A stretch of DNA of 64,000 nt from Thiodubiliella sp900128405 (GTDB taxonomy: Bacteria; Pseudomonadota; Gammaproteobacteria; PS1; Pseudothioglobaceae). The stretch covers positions 1,364,001 through 1,428,000 of the forward strand of contig OY821614.1 in assembly GCA_963682085.1 (NCBI GenBank). The letters are read 5' to 3'. The notes under the pieces were generated by a model. It searched no databases. It saw only the letters and a list, made by a program, of their open reading frames with translations, and was not told where the DNA came from. Within the stretch, counting starts at the first letter, position 1, and every line of letters starts with the position of its first letter. The position numbers were made by a program, and so were the translations under genes. Positions 34,197 through 43,293 of this stretch are shown here, in pieces.

Positions 34197-34550
34197 TTAT
34201 CTAATTAAACGACGAGGACCCTTGCGAGTTCTGGCATTCGTTTTGGTTCTTTGACCACGAAGTGGCAATGATTTTCTGTGACGGATACCACGATAGCAAC
34301 CCAAATCTCTTAGGCGTTTAATATCCATTGCAATTTGACGACGAAGATCACCTTCAACTTCAAATTTTGCAACCGCACCGCGTATGAGCTCTAACTGCTC
34401 TTCAGTCAAATCCAAAACTTTTATGCTCGGGTCTAATTTAAGCTCTATACAAATTGCTTTTGCACGGGTAGCACCAATGCCAAAAATTGACTGCAAGCCA
34501 ATAACAATGTGCTTATGTGTTGGAACATTTATTCCTGCTATTCTAGCCAT
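34197..34550 (-). CDS. rpsM: 30S ribosomal protein S13
   Basis: A 117-residue protein of the 30S head that contacts the large subunit and P-site tRNA. It has MARIAGINVPTHKHIVIGL and the basic tail GQRTKTNARTRKGPRR. It is the first gene after a consensus promoter, so it opens a separately transcribed alpha operon. Confidence 0.97.
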   Translation of the reverse strand: MARIAGINVPTHKHIVIGLQSIFGIGATRAKAICIELKLDPSIKVLDLTEEQLELIRGAVAKFEVEGDLRRQIAMDIKRLRDLGCYRGIRHRKSLPLRGQRTKTNARTRKGPRRLIR

Positions 34551-34649
34551 TTACCTTTTCCTTATATCCTATATTTTTAAGTTTTATTAAAATCTACCTT
34601 GATAATTTCTTATCTAAATAATAACAAATTAAAATTTTCAAAACGAGCA

Positions 34650-34678
34650 ATTATACCTTACTAACTTTGCTCTGTCAA
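34650..34678 (-). promoter_or_regulatory. Consensus sigma-70 promoter of the alpha operon
   Basis: On the minus strand TTGACA (34673-34678) and TATAAT (34650-34655) are exactly 17 bases apart. It lies about 100 bases before rpsM, leaving an AT-rich leader that could hold the S4 translational control site. Confidence 0.88.
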
Positions 34679-34685
34679 TTCCCAA

Positions 34686-34799
34686 TTAACCTTGTCTTTG
34701 TTTATGTCTAGGCTCTTTGCAAATAACACGAACGACACCGTGGCGCTTGATAATTTTACAATTGTTACAAATTTTCTTAACTGATGCTCTTACTTTCAT
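34686..34799 (-). CDS. rpmJ: 50S ribosomal protein L36
   Basis: A 37-residue protein reading [18 protein letters not shown] and ending RHKQRQG. It keeps three cysteines and a histidine, so it is the zinc-binding form. It lies 12 bases downstream of secY and ends the spc operon, overlapping nothing. It is short and easily missed by gene callers. Confidence 0.97.
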
Positions 34800-34811
34800 A
34801 ATACTTACCCT

Positions 34812-36107
34812 CTAGTTTAAACCTGATTTTTTCATTAATGACTCATACTGATTAGACATTAAATGTGATTGCACTTGTGTAATAAAATCTATGACTACAA
34901 CAACAATGATTAACAAACTGGTGCCACCAAAATAGAATGGTACATTCCAATATAAAATCAAAAACTCTGGCAACAAACAAACTGCAGTAATATAAACTGC
35001 ACCCGATGCTGTCAAACGCGATGTTACTGCATCAATATAATCCGCTGAATGCTGACCTGGGCGAATACCTGGAATAAAGCCACCTGACTTGCGTAAATTG
35101 TCTGCCATGTCTTTTGCATTAAAAGTTAATGCTGTATAGAAAAATGTAAAAAATACAATTGCCAAACCATAAAACATAACATACAGCGGTTGACCGGGGG
35201 AAATACTCGCAGTCAAATCAGCTAACCAACCCATACCTTCTGATTGTGAAAACCAGCCGCCCAAAGTTGCTGGGAATAAAATAATTGAAGAAGCAAAAAT
35301 TGGTGGGATAACACCTGCCATATTAATTTTGAGCGGTAAGTATGAACTTTGCCCACCTACCATTTTACGACCCTGTTGACGCTTAGCATAATTCACAGTA
35401 ATACGACGCTGTCCACGCTCCATAAATACAACAAAAGCAGTTACCAATAATGTCATTACTAATAATAACACTACTAAGCCGACTGCTAATTCACCTGTAG
35501 AGGCCAACGATATTGTTGAGCCTATCGCCGAAGGCAAGCCTGAAACAATACCTGCAAAAATAATCATTGAAATACCATTGCCAATGCCTTTTTCTGTAAT
35601 TTGCTCACCCAACCACATTAAAAATAGTGTGCCTGTGGTAAGTGTTACTACCGTTACTAAACTGAATGTAAAGCCAGAATTTGTTACTAAATCCACACCG
35701 CCAGCATTTTGCGATTGTAAAGCAATGGAGATTCCATACGACTGGAATACCGCCAATACCACTGTGCCTAAACGCGTGTATTGTGTAATTTTACGCTTAC
35801 CTGTTTCGCCTTCTTTTTTAAGTTGCTCTAACTTTGGCACCACCGAAGTCAATAACTGGATAATGATCGATGCTGAAATATAAGGCATAATGCCCAATGT
35901 AAAAAGAGACAATCTTTCTAGTGCACCACCAGAAAACATATTAAACATATCTAAAATTGTGCCCTGCTGATCCTGCACAAGTGATGCCAATGCAATTGGC
36001 GATATAAATGGAATGGTAATATGTGTACCCAATCTAAAAACAATTAACGCACCCAATAAAAAAAGGATGCGTTTCGATAAATCTTGAGAAATTCCAGGTT
36101 GGCTCAT
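34812..36107 (-). CDS. secY: Protein translocase subunit SecY
   Basis: A 431-residue ten-helix channel of the Sec translocon. The plug and first helices (LIVFRLGTHITIPFI), the cytosolic loop with MERGQRRITVNYAKRQQGRK and the GGFIPGIRPG segment are all present. It follows rplO by four bases in the spc operon, as usual. Confidence 0.98.
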   Translation of the reverse strand: MSQPGISQDLSKRILFLLGALIVFRLGTHITIPFISPIALASLVQDQQGTILDMFNMFSGGALERLSLFTLGIMPYISASIIIQLLTSVVPKLEQLKKEGETGKRKITQYTRLGTVVLAVFQSYGISIALQSQNAGGVDLVTNSGFTFSLVTVVTLTTGTLFLMWLGEQITEKGIGNGISMIIFAGIVSGLPSAIGSTISLASTGELAVGLVVLLLVMTLLVTAFVVFMERGQRRITVNYAKRQQGRKMVGGQSSYLPLKINMAGVIPPIFASSIILFPATLGGWFSQSEGMGWLADLTASISPGQPLYVMFYGLAIVFFTFFYTALTFNAKDMADNLRKSGGFIPGIRPGQHSADYIDAVTSRLTASGAVYITAVCLLPEFLILYWNVPFYFGGTSLLIIVVVVIDFITQVQSHLMSNQYESLMKKSGLN

Positions 36108-36111
36108 AAAA

Positions 36112-36555
36112 TTACTCGCTCACCGAACCTTTGGCTGCTTCAATTGCTACTTTTGCACCTTTGGTCGCTTTAATGCCCGTCAATGTTACTGCTCTAGTAA
36201 TTTCACCAGAAAGCATAACCTTAACGCGCTTAATATTTTTAGTTACCAAATTGTGTTGCTTCAATACATCAAGGGTAATTTCTTTTTCTTCTAACTTATC
36301 AAGTTCAGACAAAGTTACCTGAGAAGTAATAATTGAAACGCGCGAAGAAAAACCAACTTTAGGAAGGCGACGCTGTAAGGGCATCTGACCACCCTCAAAA
36401 CCAACTTTAGAAAAACCACCCGAGCGAGACTTTTGACCTTTGTGACCACGACCACAAGTTTTACCAAAACCACTGCCAATACCACGACCAACACGCTTTT
36501 TGTCTCTTTTTTCACCTTCTGCGGGTGCCAATGTATTAAGTTGCATAATATTCAT
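36112..36555 (-). CDS. rplO: 50S ribosomal protein L15
   Basis: A 147-residue protein with the glycine-rich GRGIGSGFGKTCGRGHKGQ region typical of L15. The ATG at 36555 is preferred because AAGGAT lies eight bases away; the family start MQLNTL is three codons further in. Late assembly protein of the large subunit. Confidence 0.96.
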   Translation of the reverse strand: MNIMQLNTLAPAEGEKRDKKRVGRGIGSGFGKTCGRGHKGQKSRSGGFSKVGFEGGQMPLQRRLPKVGFSSRVSIITSQVTLSELDKLEEKEITLDVLKQHNLVTKNIKRVKVMLSGEITRAVTLTGIKATKGAKVAIEAAKGSVSE

Positions 36556-36574
36556 AATTTAATCCTTGTTTACC

Positions 36575-36808
36575 TTAGTCTTCAATCTTAAGTAGATACG
36601 ATATTTTGTTAATCATGCCTCTTACTTCAGGTGTATCAACCAACTCTACTGTATGATTGATACGCTTAAGTCCAAGACCTGTTACTGTTGCACGATGAGA
36701 GGGTAGGCGACCATAAAAACTCTTAACCAAAGTTACGCTTACTGTGCTCTTTTTAGTTGCAGTTTTTTTTGGCGCCACTTTTTTAACTACTTTTTTCTCT
36801 TCAGCCAT
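36575..36808 (-). CDS. rpmD: 50S ribosomal protein L30 with N-terminal extension
   Basis: A 77-residue L30. The conserved core starts near residue 22 (VSVTLVKSFYGRLPSHRATV) and ends NKISYLLKIED. About 20 extra lysine-rich residues precede it (MAEEKKVVKKVAPKKTATKK), where bacterial L30 is usually about 60 residues. The start overlaps the stop of rpsE. The tail may contact rRNA. Confidence 0.94.
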   Translation of the reverse strand: MAEEKKVVKKVAPKKTATKKSTVSVTLVKSFYGRLPSHRATVTGLGLKRINHTVELVDTPEVRGMINKISYLLKIED

Positions 36809-37326
36809 TATGCTTCTCCCCTAATTTCTTCAACAGTTTTACCGCGCTTAGCTGCAACCAACTGTGGAGATGACATTGATGTTAAACCTTCAATTGTTGC
36901 ACGAACAACACTAATAGGATTACGCGTACCATTACATTTTGCTAAGATATTATGCACACCAACTGCTTCCAATACACTACGCATCGGACCACCAGCAATA
37001 ACACCAGTACCTTCTGATGCTGGTTGCATATAAACTTTAGCAGCACCAACATTGGAAGTAATAGGATAATAAAGTGTGCCATCTTTAAGGGGCACATTCT
37101 TCATTGCCTTCCTCGCCTTGTCCATGGCTTTTTGAATAGCAATAGGCACTTCACGAGCTTTACCCGTGCCATAACCTACTTTACCATTGCCATCACCCAC
37201 AACAACCAATGCAGAGAAGCCAAAAATACGACCACCTTTAACTACTTTTACAACGCGACGAATATTGACCAATTTCTCAATATAACCATCACCTTCTTCT
37301 TTATTTTTTTTTCTAAAATCTGCCAT
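36808..37326 (-). CDS. rpsE: 30S ribosomal protein S5
   Basis: A 172-residue protein with the double-stranded-RNA-like N-terminal domain (LVNIRRVVKVVKGGRIFGFSA) and the C-terminal GTGVIAGGPMRSVLEAVG. It affects decoding fidelity and mRNA unwinding at the entry tunnel. Coupled to rpmD by a one-base overlap. Confidence 0.98.
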   Translation of the reverse strand: MADFRKKNKEEGDGYIEKLVNIRRVVKVVKGGRIFGFSALVVVGDGNGKVGYGTGKAREVPIAIQKAMDKARKAMKNVPLKDGTLYYPITSNVGAAKVYMQPASEGTGVIAGGPMRSVLEAVGVHNILAKCNGTRNPISVVRATIEGLTSMSSPQLVAAKRGKTVEEIRGEA

Positions 37327-37351
37327 TCTCTATGCCTTTTTTATAATTTTT

Positions 37352-37693
37352 TTAAAAGTCCAAGCCACCATCTCTAGCTGCTTCTGCTAATGCCTTGATA
37401 CGACCATGGTATTTAAAGCCAGATCGATCAAATGCAACTTTTGTTACCTTTGCTTTTTTCGCTGCCTTGGCAATCTCAGCACCAATCTTTGTTGCTGCTG
37501 CCACATTGCCCCCATTCTTTTCTTTTAAGCTAGAAGCAAAAGCCAAAGTTTTTGTGCCACAAGCACTAATCACTTGCACATAAATATGCTGAGCAGTCTT
37601 GTGAACGCATAAACGCTCAACACCTTTCTCAGCATGCTTTGCCCTAAACTTAGTTGCTCTTCTTAAACGCGCTTGTTTTTTAGAAAGTTTCAT
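37352..37693 (-). CDS. rplR: 50S ribosomal protein L18
   Basis: A 113-residue 5S rRNA-binding protein. RLCVHKTAQHIYVQVI and the C-terminal FDRSGFKYHGRIKALAEAARDGGLDF are characteristic. Normal length and position between L6 and S5 genes. Confidence 0.97.
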   Translation of the reverse strand: MKLSKKQARLRRATKFRAKHAEKGVERLCVHKTAQHIYVQVISACGTKTLAFASSLKEKNGGNVAAATKIGAEIAKAAKKAKVTKVAFDRSGFKYHGRIKALAEAARDGGLDF

Positions 37694-37710
37694 ACAATTA
37701 CCTTAATTAA

Positions 37711-38256
37711 TTATTTCTTTTTAGCTTCTTTACGAACCACATACTCATCAGTATAACGAACACCTTTGCCTTTATAAGGCTCTGGCGGACGGAAGGCACG
37801 AATTTCAGCAGCCACTTGACCTACTTTTTGCTTATCCATACCCTTAACAACAATCTCAGTTTGAGAGGGTGTCTCAGCAGTAATACCTTCTGGTAATGCA
37901 TACTGAACAGGATGTGAAAAACCCAATGTTAAATCTAATACCTTACCCATTGATTTGGCACGATAACCAACACCAATTAATGTTAATTTTTTTATCCAAC
38001 CTTCTGAAACACCTTGGATCAAGTTAGCTGTGTTAGCCCTTACTGTACCCGCTTGTGCCCACGCTTTCTTTTCATCTTTTTTATCAACCTTGGTAATAGC
38101 AAATGTTAAAACATTGTCTGTATTGGCAACTGTTACCAAAGGATGAAAATTCATCTGCATTTGGCCTAACTTACCTTTAACTGTCATTAAAGAATCTTTT
38201 AACGATACTTCAATACCTGCTGGAATTTCGATTGGTGCTTTTGCAACTCTAGACAT
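37711..38256 (-). CDS. rplF: 50S ribosomal protein L6
   Basis: A 181-residue protein built of two similar domains, with the C-terminal RFPPEPYKGKGVRYTDE-like block (here FRPPEPYKGKGVRY) near the sarcin-ricin loop contact. It follows rpsH by 12 bases. Confidence 0.97.
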   Translation of the reverse strand: MSRVAKAPIEIPAGIEVSLKDSLMTVKGKLGQMQMNFHPLVTVANTDNVLTFAITKVDKKDEKKAWAQAGTVRANTANLIQGVSEGWIKKLTLIGVGYRAKSMGKVLDLTLGFSHPVQYALPEGITAETPSQTEIVVKGMDKQKVGQVAAEIRAFRPPEPYKGKGVRYTDEYVVRKEAKKK

Positions 38257-38268
38257 CTTATAACTCCT

Positions 38269-38664
38269 TTAAGAAACGCTACACAAAACTTCACCACCCA
38301 CATTTTGGGTTGCTGCATTTTGTCCAGTCATTACACCTTTAGGTGTTGAAACAATAACAATACCTAATCCATTCATAACACTTGGCATTTCAGTACTCTT
38401 CACATATACACGCAAACTCGGCTTTGAAATTCTTTTCAATGAATCAATAACAGGTTTGTCATCATAATACTTTAACTTAATAGTCAAAGTCTTAGTGGCT
38501 TTTTCGCCAGCAACACTAAATGATTCAATATAACCTTCTTGCTGCATTACACTTGCAATAGCAGACTTTAAACTTGATGCTGGAATGTTAACTTCTTTCT
38601 TTTCAACCATATGTGCATTACGAATGCGGGTTAACATATCAGCTACTGGATCAGACATACTCAT
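38269..38664 (-). CDS. rpsH: 30S ribosomal protein S8
   Basis: A 131-residue 16S central-domain binding protein, with MSDPVADMLTRIRNAH and the C-terminal GVMTGQNAATQNVGGEVLC. In E. coli it represses the spc operon at the rplE region; a similar role is possible here. Confidence 0.97.
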   Translation of the reverse strand: MSMSDPVADMLTRIRNAHMVEKKEVNIPASSLKSAIASVMQQEGYIESFSVAGEKATKTLTIKLKYYDDKPVIDSLKRISKPSLRVYVKSTEMPSVMNGLGIVIVSTPKGVMTGQNAATQNVGGEVLCSVS

Positions 38665-38677
38665 AATTTACTACCTC

Positions 38678-38983
38678 CTACCAACTTGCTTTAGATAAAC
38701 CAGGAACTTCGCCGTTCATGGTGCGCTCTCTAAGTTTGATTCTAGACAAACCAAACTTACGATAAAAACCATGTGGACGACCTGTCAAACCACAACGACT
38801 GCGTTGTCTGGTTGGCGAAGCGTCACGTGGCAATGCCTGCAACTTAATCGTTGCTTGAAAGCGCTCTTCATCAGAAGAATTTACGCTCTTAATAATTTTC
38901 TTTAACTCAAGACGCTTAGTGCGGTATTTTGCAACCAACTTAGTGCGCTTAAGGTCTCTGTTTATCATAGACTTTTTAGCCAT
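38678..38983 (-). CDS. rpsN: 30S ribosomal protein S14
   Basis: A 101-residue, zinc-free long form of S14 (LPRDASPTRQRSRCGLTGRP, ending GLSKASW). Its start overlaps the end of rplE by eight bases, so the two are coupled. Confidence 0.97.
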   Translation of the reverse strand: MAKKSMINRDLKRTKLVAKYRTKRLELKKIIKSVNSSDEERFQATIKLQALPRDASPTRQRSRCGLTGRPHGFYRKFGLSRIKLRERTMNGEVPGLSKASW

Positions 38984-39527
38984 TTTCTTTATCCTTAAAT
39001 GGGAAATTAAACATTGCTAATAGTTTCTTAGCGTCTTCATTATTTTGTGCACTAGTAGTAATAGCGATATCCATACCACGCACCCTTGTTACTTTTTCGA
39101 AATCAATTTCAGGGAATACGATTTGTTCAGTTAAACCCATGTTGTAATTACCACGACCATCAAATGATTTCCCATTCAAGCCACGAAAGTCACGAATACG
39201 TGGAATTGCGATATTAACTAAGCGATCCAAGAATTCATACATTTTTTCTTTTCGCAATGTTACTTTACAACCAATGGCATTGCCTTCTCTTAACTTGAAA
39301 CTCGCTACTGATTTACGCGCAATACAAGTCATTGGTTTTTGACCTGAAATTAAACTCATTTCTTCTAATGCGCTTTGCAAAATTTTCTTGTCGCCTAATG
39401 CACTGCCCAGACCCATGTTAATGGTAATCTTTTCAATCTTAGGCACTGCCATTGGATTCTTCTGACCCAGCTCTTTTTGTAGAGCAGGTAGAATTTCTTT
39501 TTTATATTGTTTTTGTAGTCTAGACAC
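38976..39527 (-). CDS. rplE: 50S ribosomal protein L5
   Basis: A 183-residue 5S rRNA-binding protein. INMGLG and the RDFRGL and GRGNYNMGLTEQIVFPEI blocks are conserved. It contacts P-site tRNA through the central protuberance. Confidence 0.97.
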   Translation of the reverse strand: MSRLQKQYKKEILPALQKELGQKNPMAVPKIEKITINMGLGSALGDKKILQSALEEMSLISGQKPMTCIARKSVASFKLREGNAIGCKVTLRKEKMYEFLDRLVNIAIPRIRDFRGLNGKSFDGRGNYNMGLTEQIVFPEIDFEKVTRVRGMDIAITTSAQNNEDAKKLLAMFNFPFKDKENG

Positions 39528-39548
39528 GGTATTTTCCCTTTAACTGTC

Positions 39549-39860
39549 TCAAACGATTGATTCGCCGTTTGATTTAAAAAATCTTTCCTTGTTACCCTCT
39601 TTGTCAGTACGAATACCAACTCTATCTGCTTTTTTGGTCTTGGCATTGTAGATTGCCACATTTGAAATTGCCATTGGCATTTCCGTATCAACAATACCAC
39701 CTGTAACGCCAGCATTTGGATTTGGCTTAATGTGTTTCTTAGCAATATTTAAGCCTTCAACCACAACTTTAGCATCTGTAACTTTTGTTACAGTGCCCTT
39801 TGAGCCTTTGTCCTTACCTGCAATAACAATAATTTCATCATTCATTCTAATCTTTTGCAT
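39549..39860 (-). CDS. rplX: 50S ribosomal protein L24
   Basis: A 103-residue KOW-type assembly-initiating protein. The KOW motif VIAGKDKGSKGTVTKV is at residues 11-26, and HIKPNPNAGVTGGIVDTEMP follows. Overlaps the end of rplN by one base. Confidence 0.97.
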   Translation of the reverse strand: MQKIRMNDEIIVIAGKDKGSKGTVTKVTDAKVVVEGLNIAKKHIKPNPNAGVTGGIVDTEMPMAISNVAIYNAKTKKADRVGIRTDKEGNKERFFKSNGESIV

Positions 39861-40228
39861 TACAGAACCTCTGGTGCTAACGACACAATCTTCATAAACT
39901 TTGCACTACGCAATTCACGAGTCACAGGGCCAAAGATGCGTGTACCTACTGGCTCAAGTTTTGTATTTAACAACACAACCGCATTATTGTCAAAACGAAT
40001 GCGTGAACCATCAGCACGGCGAACACCTTGTGCTGTGCGAACAACAACGGCATCATACACATCACCTTTTTTGACTTTAGCGCGTGGCGCAGCTTCTTTA
40101 ATACTTACTTTGACCACATCGCCGATATTTGCATAACGACGCTTAGAGCCACCTAATACTTTAATACACATTGCTTTGACACCACCACTGTTGTCGGCAA
40201 TATGAAGTTTTGTTTGCATTTGAATCAT
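39860..40228 (-). CDS. rplN: 50S ribosomal protein L14
   Basis: A 122-residue protein with the L14 signature GGSKRRYANIGDVVKVSIKEA and LHIADNSGGVKAMCIKV. It forms a subunit bridge and docks with the silencing factor RsfS. The first ATG gives MIQMQTKL, matching the family start. Confidence 0.97.
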   Translation of the reverse strand: MIQMQTKLHIADNSGGVKAMCIKVLGGSKRRYANIGDVVKVSIKEAAPRAKVKKGDVYDAVVVRTAQGVRRADGSRIRFDNNAVVLLNTKLEPVGTRIFGPVTRELRSAKFMKIVSLAPEVL

Positions 40229-40257
40229 ATTTTATTCTCTTATTAATATGCTAATAA

Positions 40258-40524
40258 TTAATCAATCACAACTGATTTTTCAAGGACTTCTAACAACGCC
40301 CAACATTTAGTTTTAGAAAACGGTTTCGCCTCAACAACTCTCACTGTATCACCTAAACCGCACTCATTATTTGCATCATGTGCATGTACTTTAGTACTGC
40401 GTTTGATGTATTTCTTGTAAATTGGGTGCCTTACTTTACGCTCAATTTCAACCGCAATTGTTTTATCACGACTATTACTAACAACTTTACCTGTTAATAC
40501 GCGTTCTACTTTATTTTCGCTCAT
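40258..40524 (-). CDS. rpsQ: 30S ribosomal protein S17
   Basis: An 88-residue OB-fold protein binding the 5' domain of 16S rRNA. LTGKVVSNSRDKTIAVEIERKVRHP and GDTVRVVEAKPFSKTK are conserved. The start overlaps rpmC by four bases. Confidence 0.97.
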   Translation of the reverse strand: MSENKVERVLTGKVVSNSRDKTIAVEIERKVRHPIYKKYIKRSTKVHAHDANNECGLGDTVRVVEAKPFSKTKCWALLEVLEKSVVID

Positions 40525-40709
40525 ACTCGTTTCTCTCTAATAATAGTTTTAACTCGTGCAATCGACTTTTTAATCTTGCTTAGTTTAGATGCATCATCTA
40601 ACTGTGCACTTTTATGCTTCATACGCAATTCAAAATGATCTTTTAAAAGTGTCATTAAAGTTTCGTTAAGTGTAGAAGTATCTTGACTTCTTAATTCTTT
40701 TACATCCAT
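40521..40709 (-). CDS. rpmC: 50S ribosomal protein L29
   Basis: A 62-residue helical hairpin protein at the exit tunnel, a docking point for trigger factor and SRP. MDVKELRSQDTSTLNETL and the tail KSIARVKTIIRE fit the family. It is linked to rplP by a one-base overlap. Confidence 0.96.
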   Translation of the reverse strand: MDVKELRSQDTSTLNETLMTLLKDHFELRMKHKSAQLDDASKLSKIKKSIARVKTIIREKRV

Positions 40710-41119
40710 TACATTGCCATCCTTTTAATTACTTTTGTTTTTACTGGTAATTTAGCTGCTGCCAGTGCAAATGCCTCTCTTGCAACAGTCTCATCAACAC
40801 CTTGCATCTCAAACAACATTTGACCCGGTTTAATCTGTGCAATCCAATATTCAACACTACCTTTACCTTTACCCATACGCACTTCTAATGGTTTCTTAGT
40901 AATAGGTTTGTCTGGAAATACACGAATCCAAATCTTACCCTGACGCTTCACATGGCGTGTCATCGCTCTACGAGCGGCTTCAATTTGCCTAGCAGTCATG
41001 CGACATCTGCCCACAGCCTGCAAGCCAATTTCACCAAAACTAACCTTGTGACCCGTTGCAAGACCGCGGTTGCGACCTTTCATCATTTTTCTAAATTTTG
41101 TACGTTTAGGTTGTAGCAT
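40709..41119 (-). CDS. rplP: 50S ribosomal protein L16
   Basis: A 136-residue protein near the A-site and peptidyl-transferase centre. MLQPKRTKFRKMMKGRN and GRCRMTARQIEAARRAMTRH are diagnostic, and the GKGSVEYWIAQIKPGQMLFE block is intact. Confidence 0.98.
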   Translation of the reverse strand: MLQPKRTKFRKMMKGRNRGLATGHKVSFGEIGLQAVGRCRMTARQIEAARRAMTRHVKRQGKIWIRVFPDKPITKKPLEVRMGKGKGSVEYWIAQIKPGQMLFEMQGVDETVAREAFALAAAKLPVKTKVIKRMAM

Positions 41120-41130
41120 TTCTCAATCCT

Positions 41131-41823
41131 TTATTTCTTACCGATTTGATTAGTAGCACCACGACGAGCAACCTCATCTAATGTGCCTTTCTTATGGTCC
41201 AAAATTTCACCTTTGAATATCCAAACCTTGATACCGATTACACCATATTGTGTATTTGCGCCATAATGTGCGTAATCAACATCTGCTCTAAAAGTATGCA
41301 ATGGCACACGACCCTCTCTATACCACTCAGAGCGTGCAATTTCTGCACCGTTTAAACGACCACTAACCATTACTTTGATTCCTTGAGCACCTAAGCGTGT
41401 AGCATTACCTAATACACGCTTAACTGCACGCCTATACATTACACGCTTTTCTAATTGCTGTGCAATATTCTCTGCTACCAAGCGTGCATCCAATTCTGGC
41501 TTCTTAATTTCTTCAATACTAATGTGCACTGGAATACCCATTATCTTGGCAACAATCGCTTTTAAATCTTCAATATCTGCACCTTTTTTACCAATAACAA
41601 TACCTGGGCGTGCAGTATGAATAATAACTTTTGCATTATCTGCAAGACGCTCAATTTGAATACGACTAACAGAAGCAGATTTTAATTTCTCAAATAAGAA
41701 ATCCCTCACTTCAATATCAGACAATAAGTATTTAGAATAATCTTGAGAATTCGCATACCACTTAGAATCCCAATCTTTAACGATGCCTAATCTAATACCT
41801 TTTGGATTTACTTTTTGACCCAT
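41131..41823 (-). CDS. rpsC: 30S ribosomal protein S3
   Basis: A 230-residue protein with a KH domain (VIIHTARPGIVIGKKG) near residues 66-82 and the mRNA-entry region GRLNGAEIARSEWYREGRVP. MGQKVNPKGIRLGIVKDWDS is the usual start. Confidence 0.98.
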   Translation of the reverse strand: MGQKVNPKGIRLGIVKDWDSKWYANSQDYSKYLLSDIEVRDFLFEKLKSASVSRIQIERLADNAKVIIHTARPGIVIGKKGADIEDLKAIVAKIMGIPVHISIEEIKKPELDARLVAENIAQQLEKRVMYRRAVKRVLGNATRLGAQGIKVMVSGRLNGAEIARSEWYREGRVPLHTFRADVDYAHYGANTQYGVIGIKVWIFKGEILDHKKGTLDEVARRGATNQIGKK

Positions 41824-41825
41824 AA

Positions 41826-42161
41826 TTAACCTGCGCTTACGCCAACTGTAATGTGGCTTGTTCTTTTTAAAATACGATTCGCTCTACCTTTTGCTCTAGG
41901 GCGAATTCTTTTCATTGTTGAGCCTTCGTCAATATAAACGCTACTCACTTTTAATTCATCAATGTCTAGTCCATCATTGTTTTCAGCATTTGAAATCGCT
42001 GAATTCAATACTTTTTTAACAAGCACCGATGCTTTTTTATTACTAAACGATAAAATGTTAAGTGCCTCTTCTACTGACTTTGAACGAATTTGATCCGCTA
42101 CCAATCTTGCTTTAAAAGCTGAGGTTTTTGCATATTTATGTATTGCTTTAACTTCTTTCAT
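41826..42161 (-). CDS. rplV: 50S ribosomal protein L22
   Basis: A 111-residue protein lining the exit tunnel. The tunnel hairpin region (STMKRIRPRAKGRANRI) and the terminal TSHITVGVSA are present. It precedes rpsC by two bases. Confidence 0.97.
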   Translation of the reverse strand: MKEVKAIHKYAKTSAFKARLVADQIRSKSVEEALNILSFSNKKASVLVKKVLNSAISNAENNDGLDIDELKVSSVYIDEGSTMKRIRPRAKGRANRILKRTSHITVGVSAG

Positions 42162-42177
42162 TTCAACCTACCTATAT

Positions 42178-42447
42178 TTATGCTTTACGATCACCTGAAT
42201 GTGCATGGAATGTTCTAGTCGCTGCAAATTCACCCAGTTTATGTCCTACCATTTGTTCATTAACTGATACTGGCACATGTGCCCTACCATTATGCACTGC
42301 AATTGTTAAGCCAATCATTTCAGGCACAATTACCGAACGCCTAGACCAAGTTTTAATTGGTTTTCTATCGTTATTCTCTTGAGCAGTTAATACTTTCTTG
42401 ATTAAATGCTCATCAACAAATGGACCCTTTCTTAATGATCTAGCCAT
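42178..42447 (-). CDS. rpsS: 30S ribosomal protein S19
   Basis: An 89-residue protein of the 30S head. MARSLRKGPFVDEHL and the EFAATRTFHAHSGDRKA ending are typical. Its length and position between rplB and rplV are normal. Confidence 0.97.
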   Translation of the reverse strand: MARSLRKGPFVDEHLIKKVLTAQENNDRKPIKTWSRRSVIVPEMIGLTIAVHNGRAHVPVSVNEQMVGHKLGEFAATRTFHAHSGDRKA

Positions 42448-42455
42448 AATTACCC

Positions 42456-43283
42456 TTATTTATTTCGACGACGTACGATAAGTTTATCAGTACGCTTATT
42501 ACTACGTGTTTTATAACCCTTAGTTGGCGTACCCCAAGGAGACACTGGATGGCGACCACCACTAGTTTTACCTTCACCACCACCATGTGGGTGATCAACT
42601 GGGTTCATCACCACACCACGAACAGTAGGTCTAACACCTCTCCAACGAGTAGCACCCGCTTTACCAAGTTTTCTTAAACTGTGTTCTTTCTTAGAGACTT
42701 CGCCAATGGTTGCACGACAATCTGCCAATACTTTACGCACTTCACCAGAACGCAATCTCAAAGTAACATAAGCACCTTCTTTTGCAATTAACTGTGCTGA
42801 AGTGCCTGCACTGCGTGCCATTTGTGCACCCTTACCTGGCTTAAGCTCAATGCAATGAATAACACTACCCAGTGGAATATTCGCACATGGCATTACATTA
42901 CCAACTTTAATAGAAACGCTATTACCTGAAACAATTTCTTCACCTACTTGCAAACCGTTTGGTGCAATAATATACTTTCGTTCGCCGTCTGCATATAAAA
43001 CTAAAGCAATATTTGCACTACGATTTGGATCGTATTCTAAACGCTCAACTTTTGCAGTAATATCATCTTTATTGCGTCTAAAATCAATCACACGATAACG
43101 ACGCTTATGACCACCACCTTTATGGCGAACCGTAATCTTTCCACGGTTATTACGACCACTAATTCTATTTTTACTTTCCGTTAATGGTGCATAAGGCGTA
43201 CCTTTATGCAAATCTTTATCAACAACATTAACAACAAATCGTCTGCCAGGTGAAGTTGGTTTTCTTTTAATTACTTGTGCCAT
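42456..43283 (-). CDS. rplB: 50S ribosomal protein L2
   Basis: A 275-residue primary 23S-binding protein near the peptidyl-transferase centre. RGKITVRHKGGGHKRRYRVI and the conserved loop VMNPVDHPHGGGEGKTSGGR, including the important histidine, are intact. Confidence 0.98.
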   Translation of the reverse strand: MAQVIKRKPTSPGRRFVVNVVDKDLHKGTPYAPLTESKNRISGRNNRGKITVRHKGGGHKRRYRVIDFRRNKDDITAKVERLEYDPNRSANIALVLYADGERKYIIAPNGLQVGEEIVSGNSVSIKVGNVMPCANIPLGSVIHCIELKPGKGAQMARSAGTSAQLIAKEGAYVTLRLRSGEVRKVLADCRATIGEVSKKEHSLRKLGKAGATRWRGVRPTVRGVVMNPVDHPHGGGEGKTSGGRHPVSPWGTPTKGYKTRSNKRTDKLIVRRRNK

Positions 43284-43293
43284 AATCTCTCTC

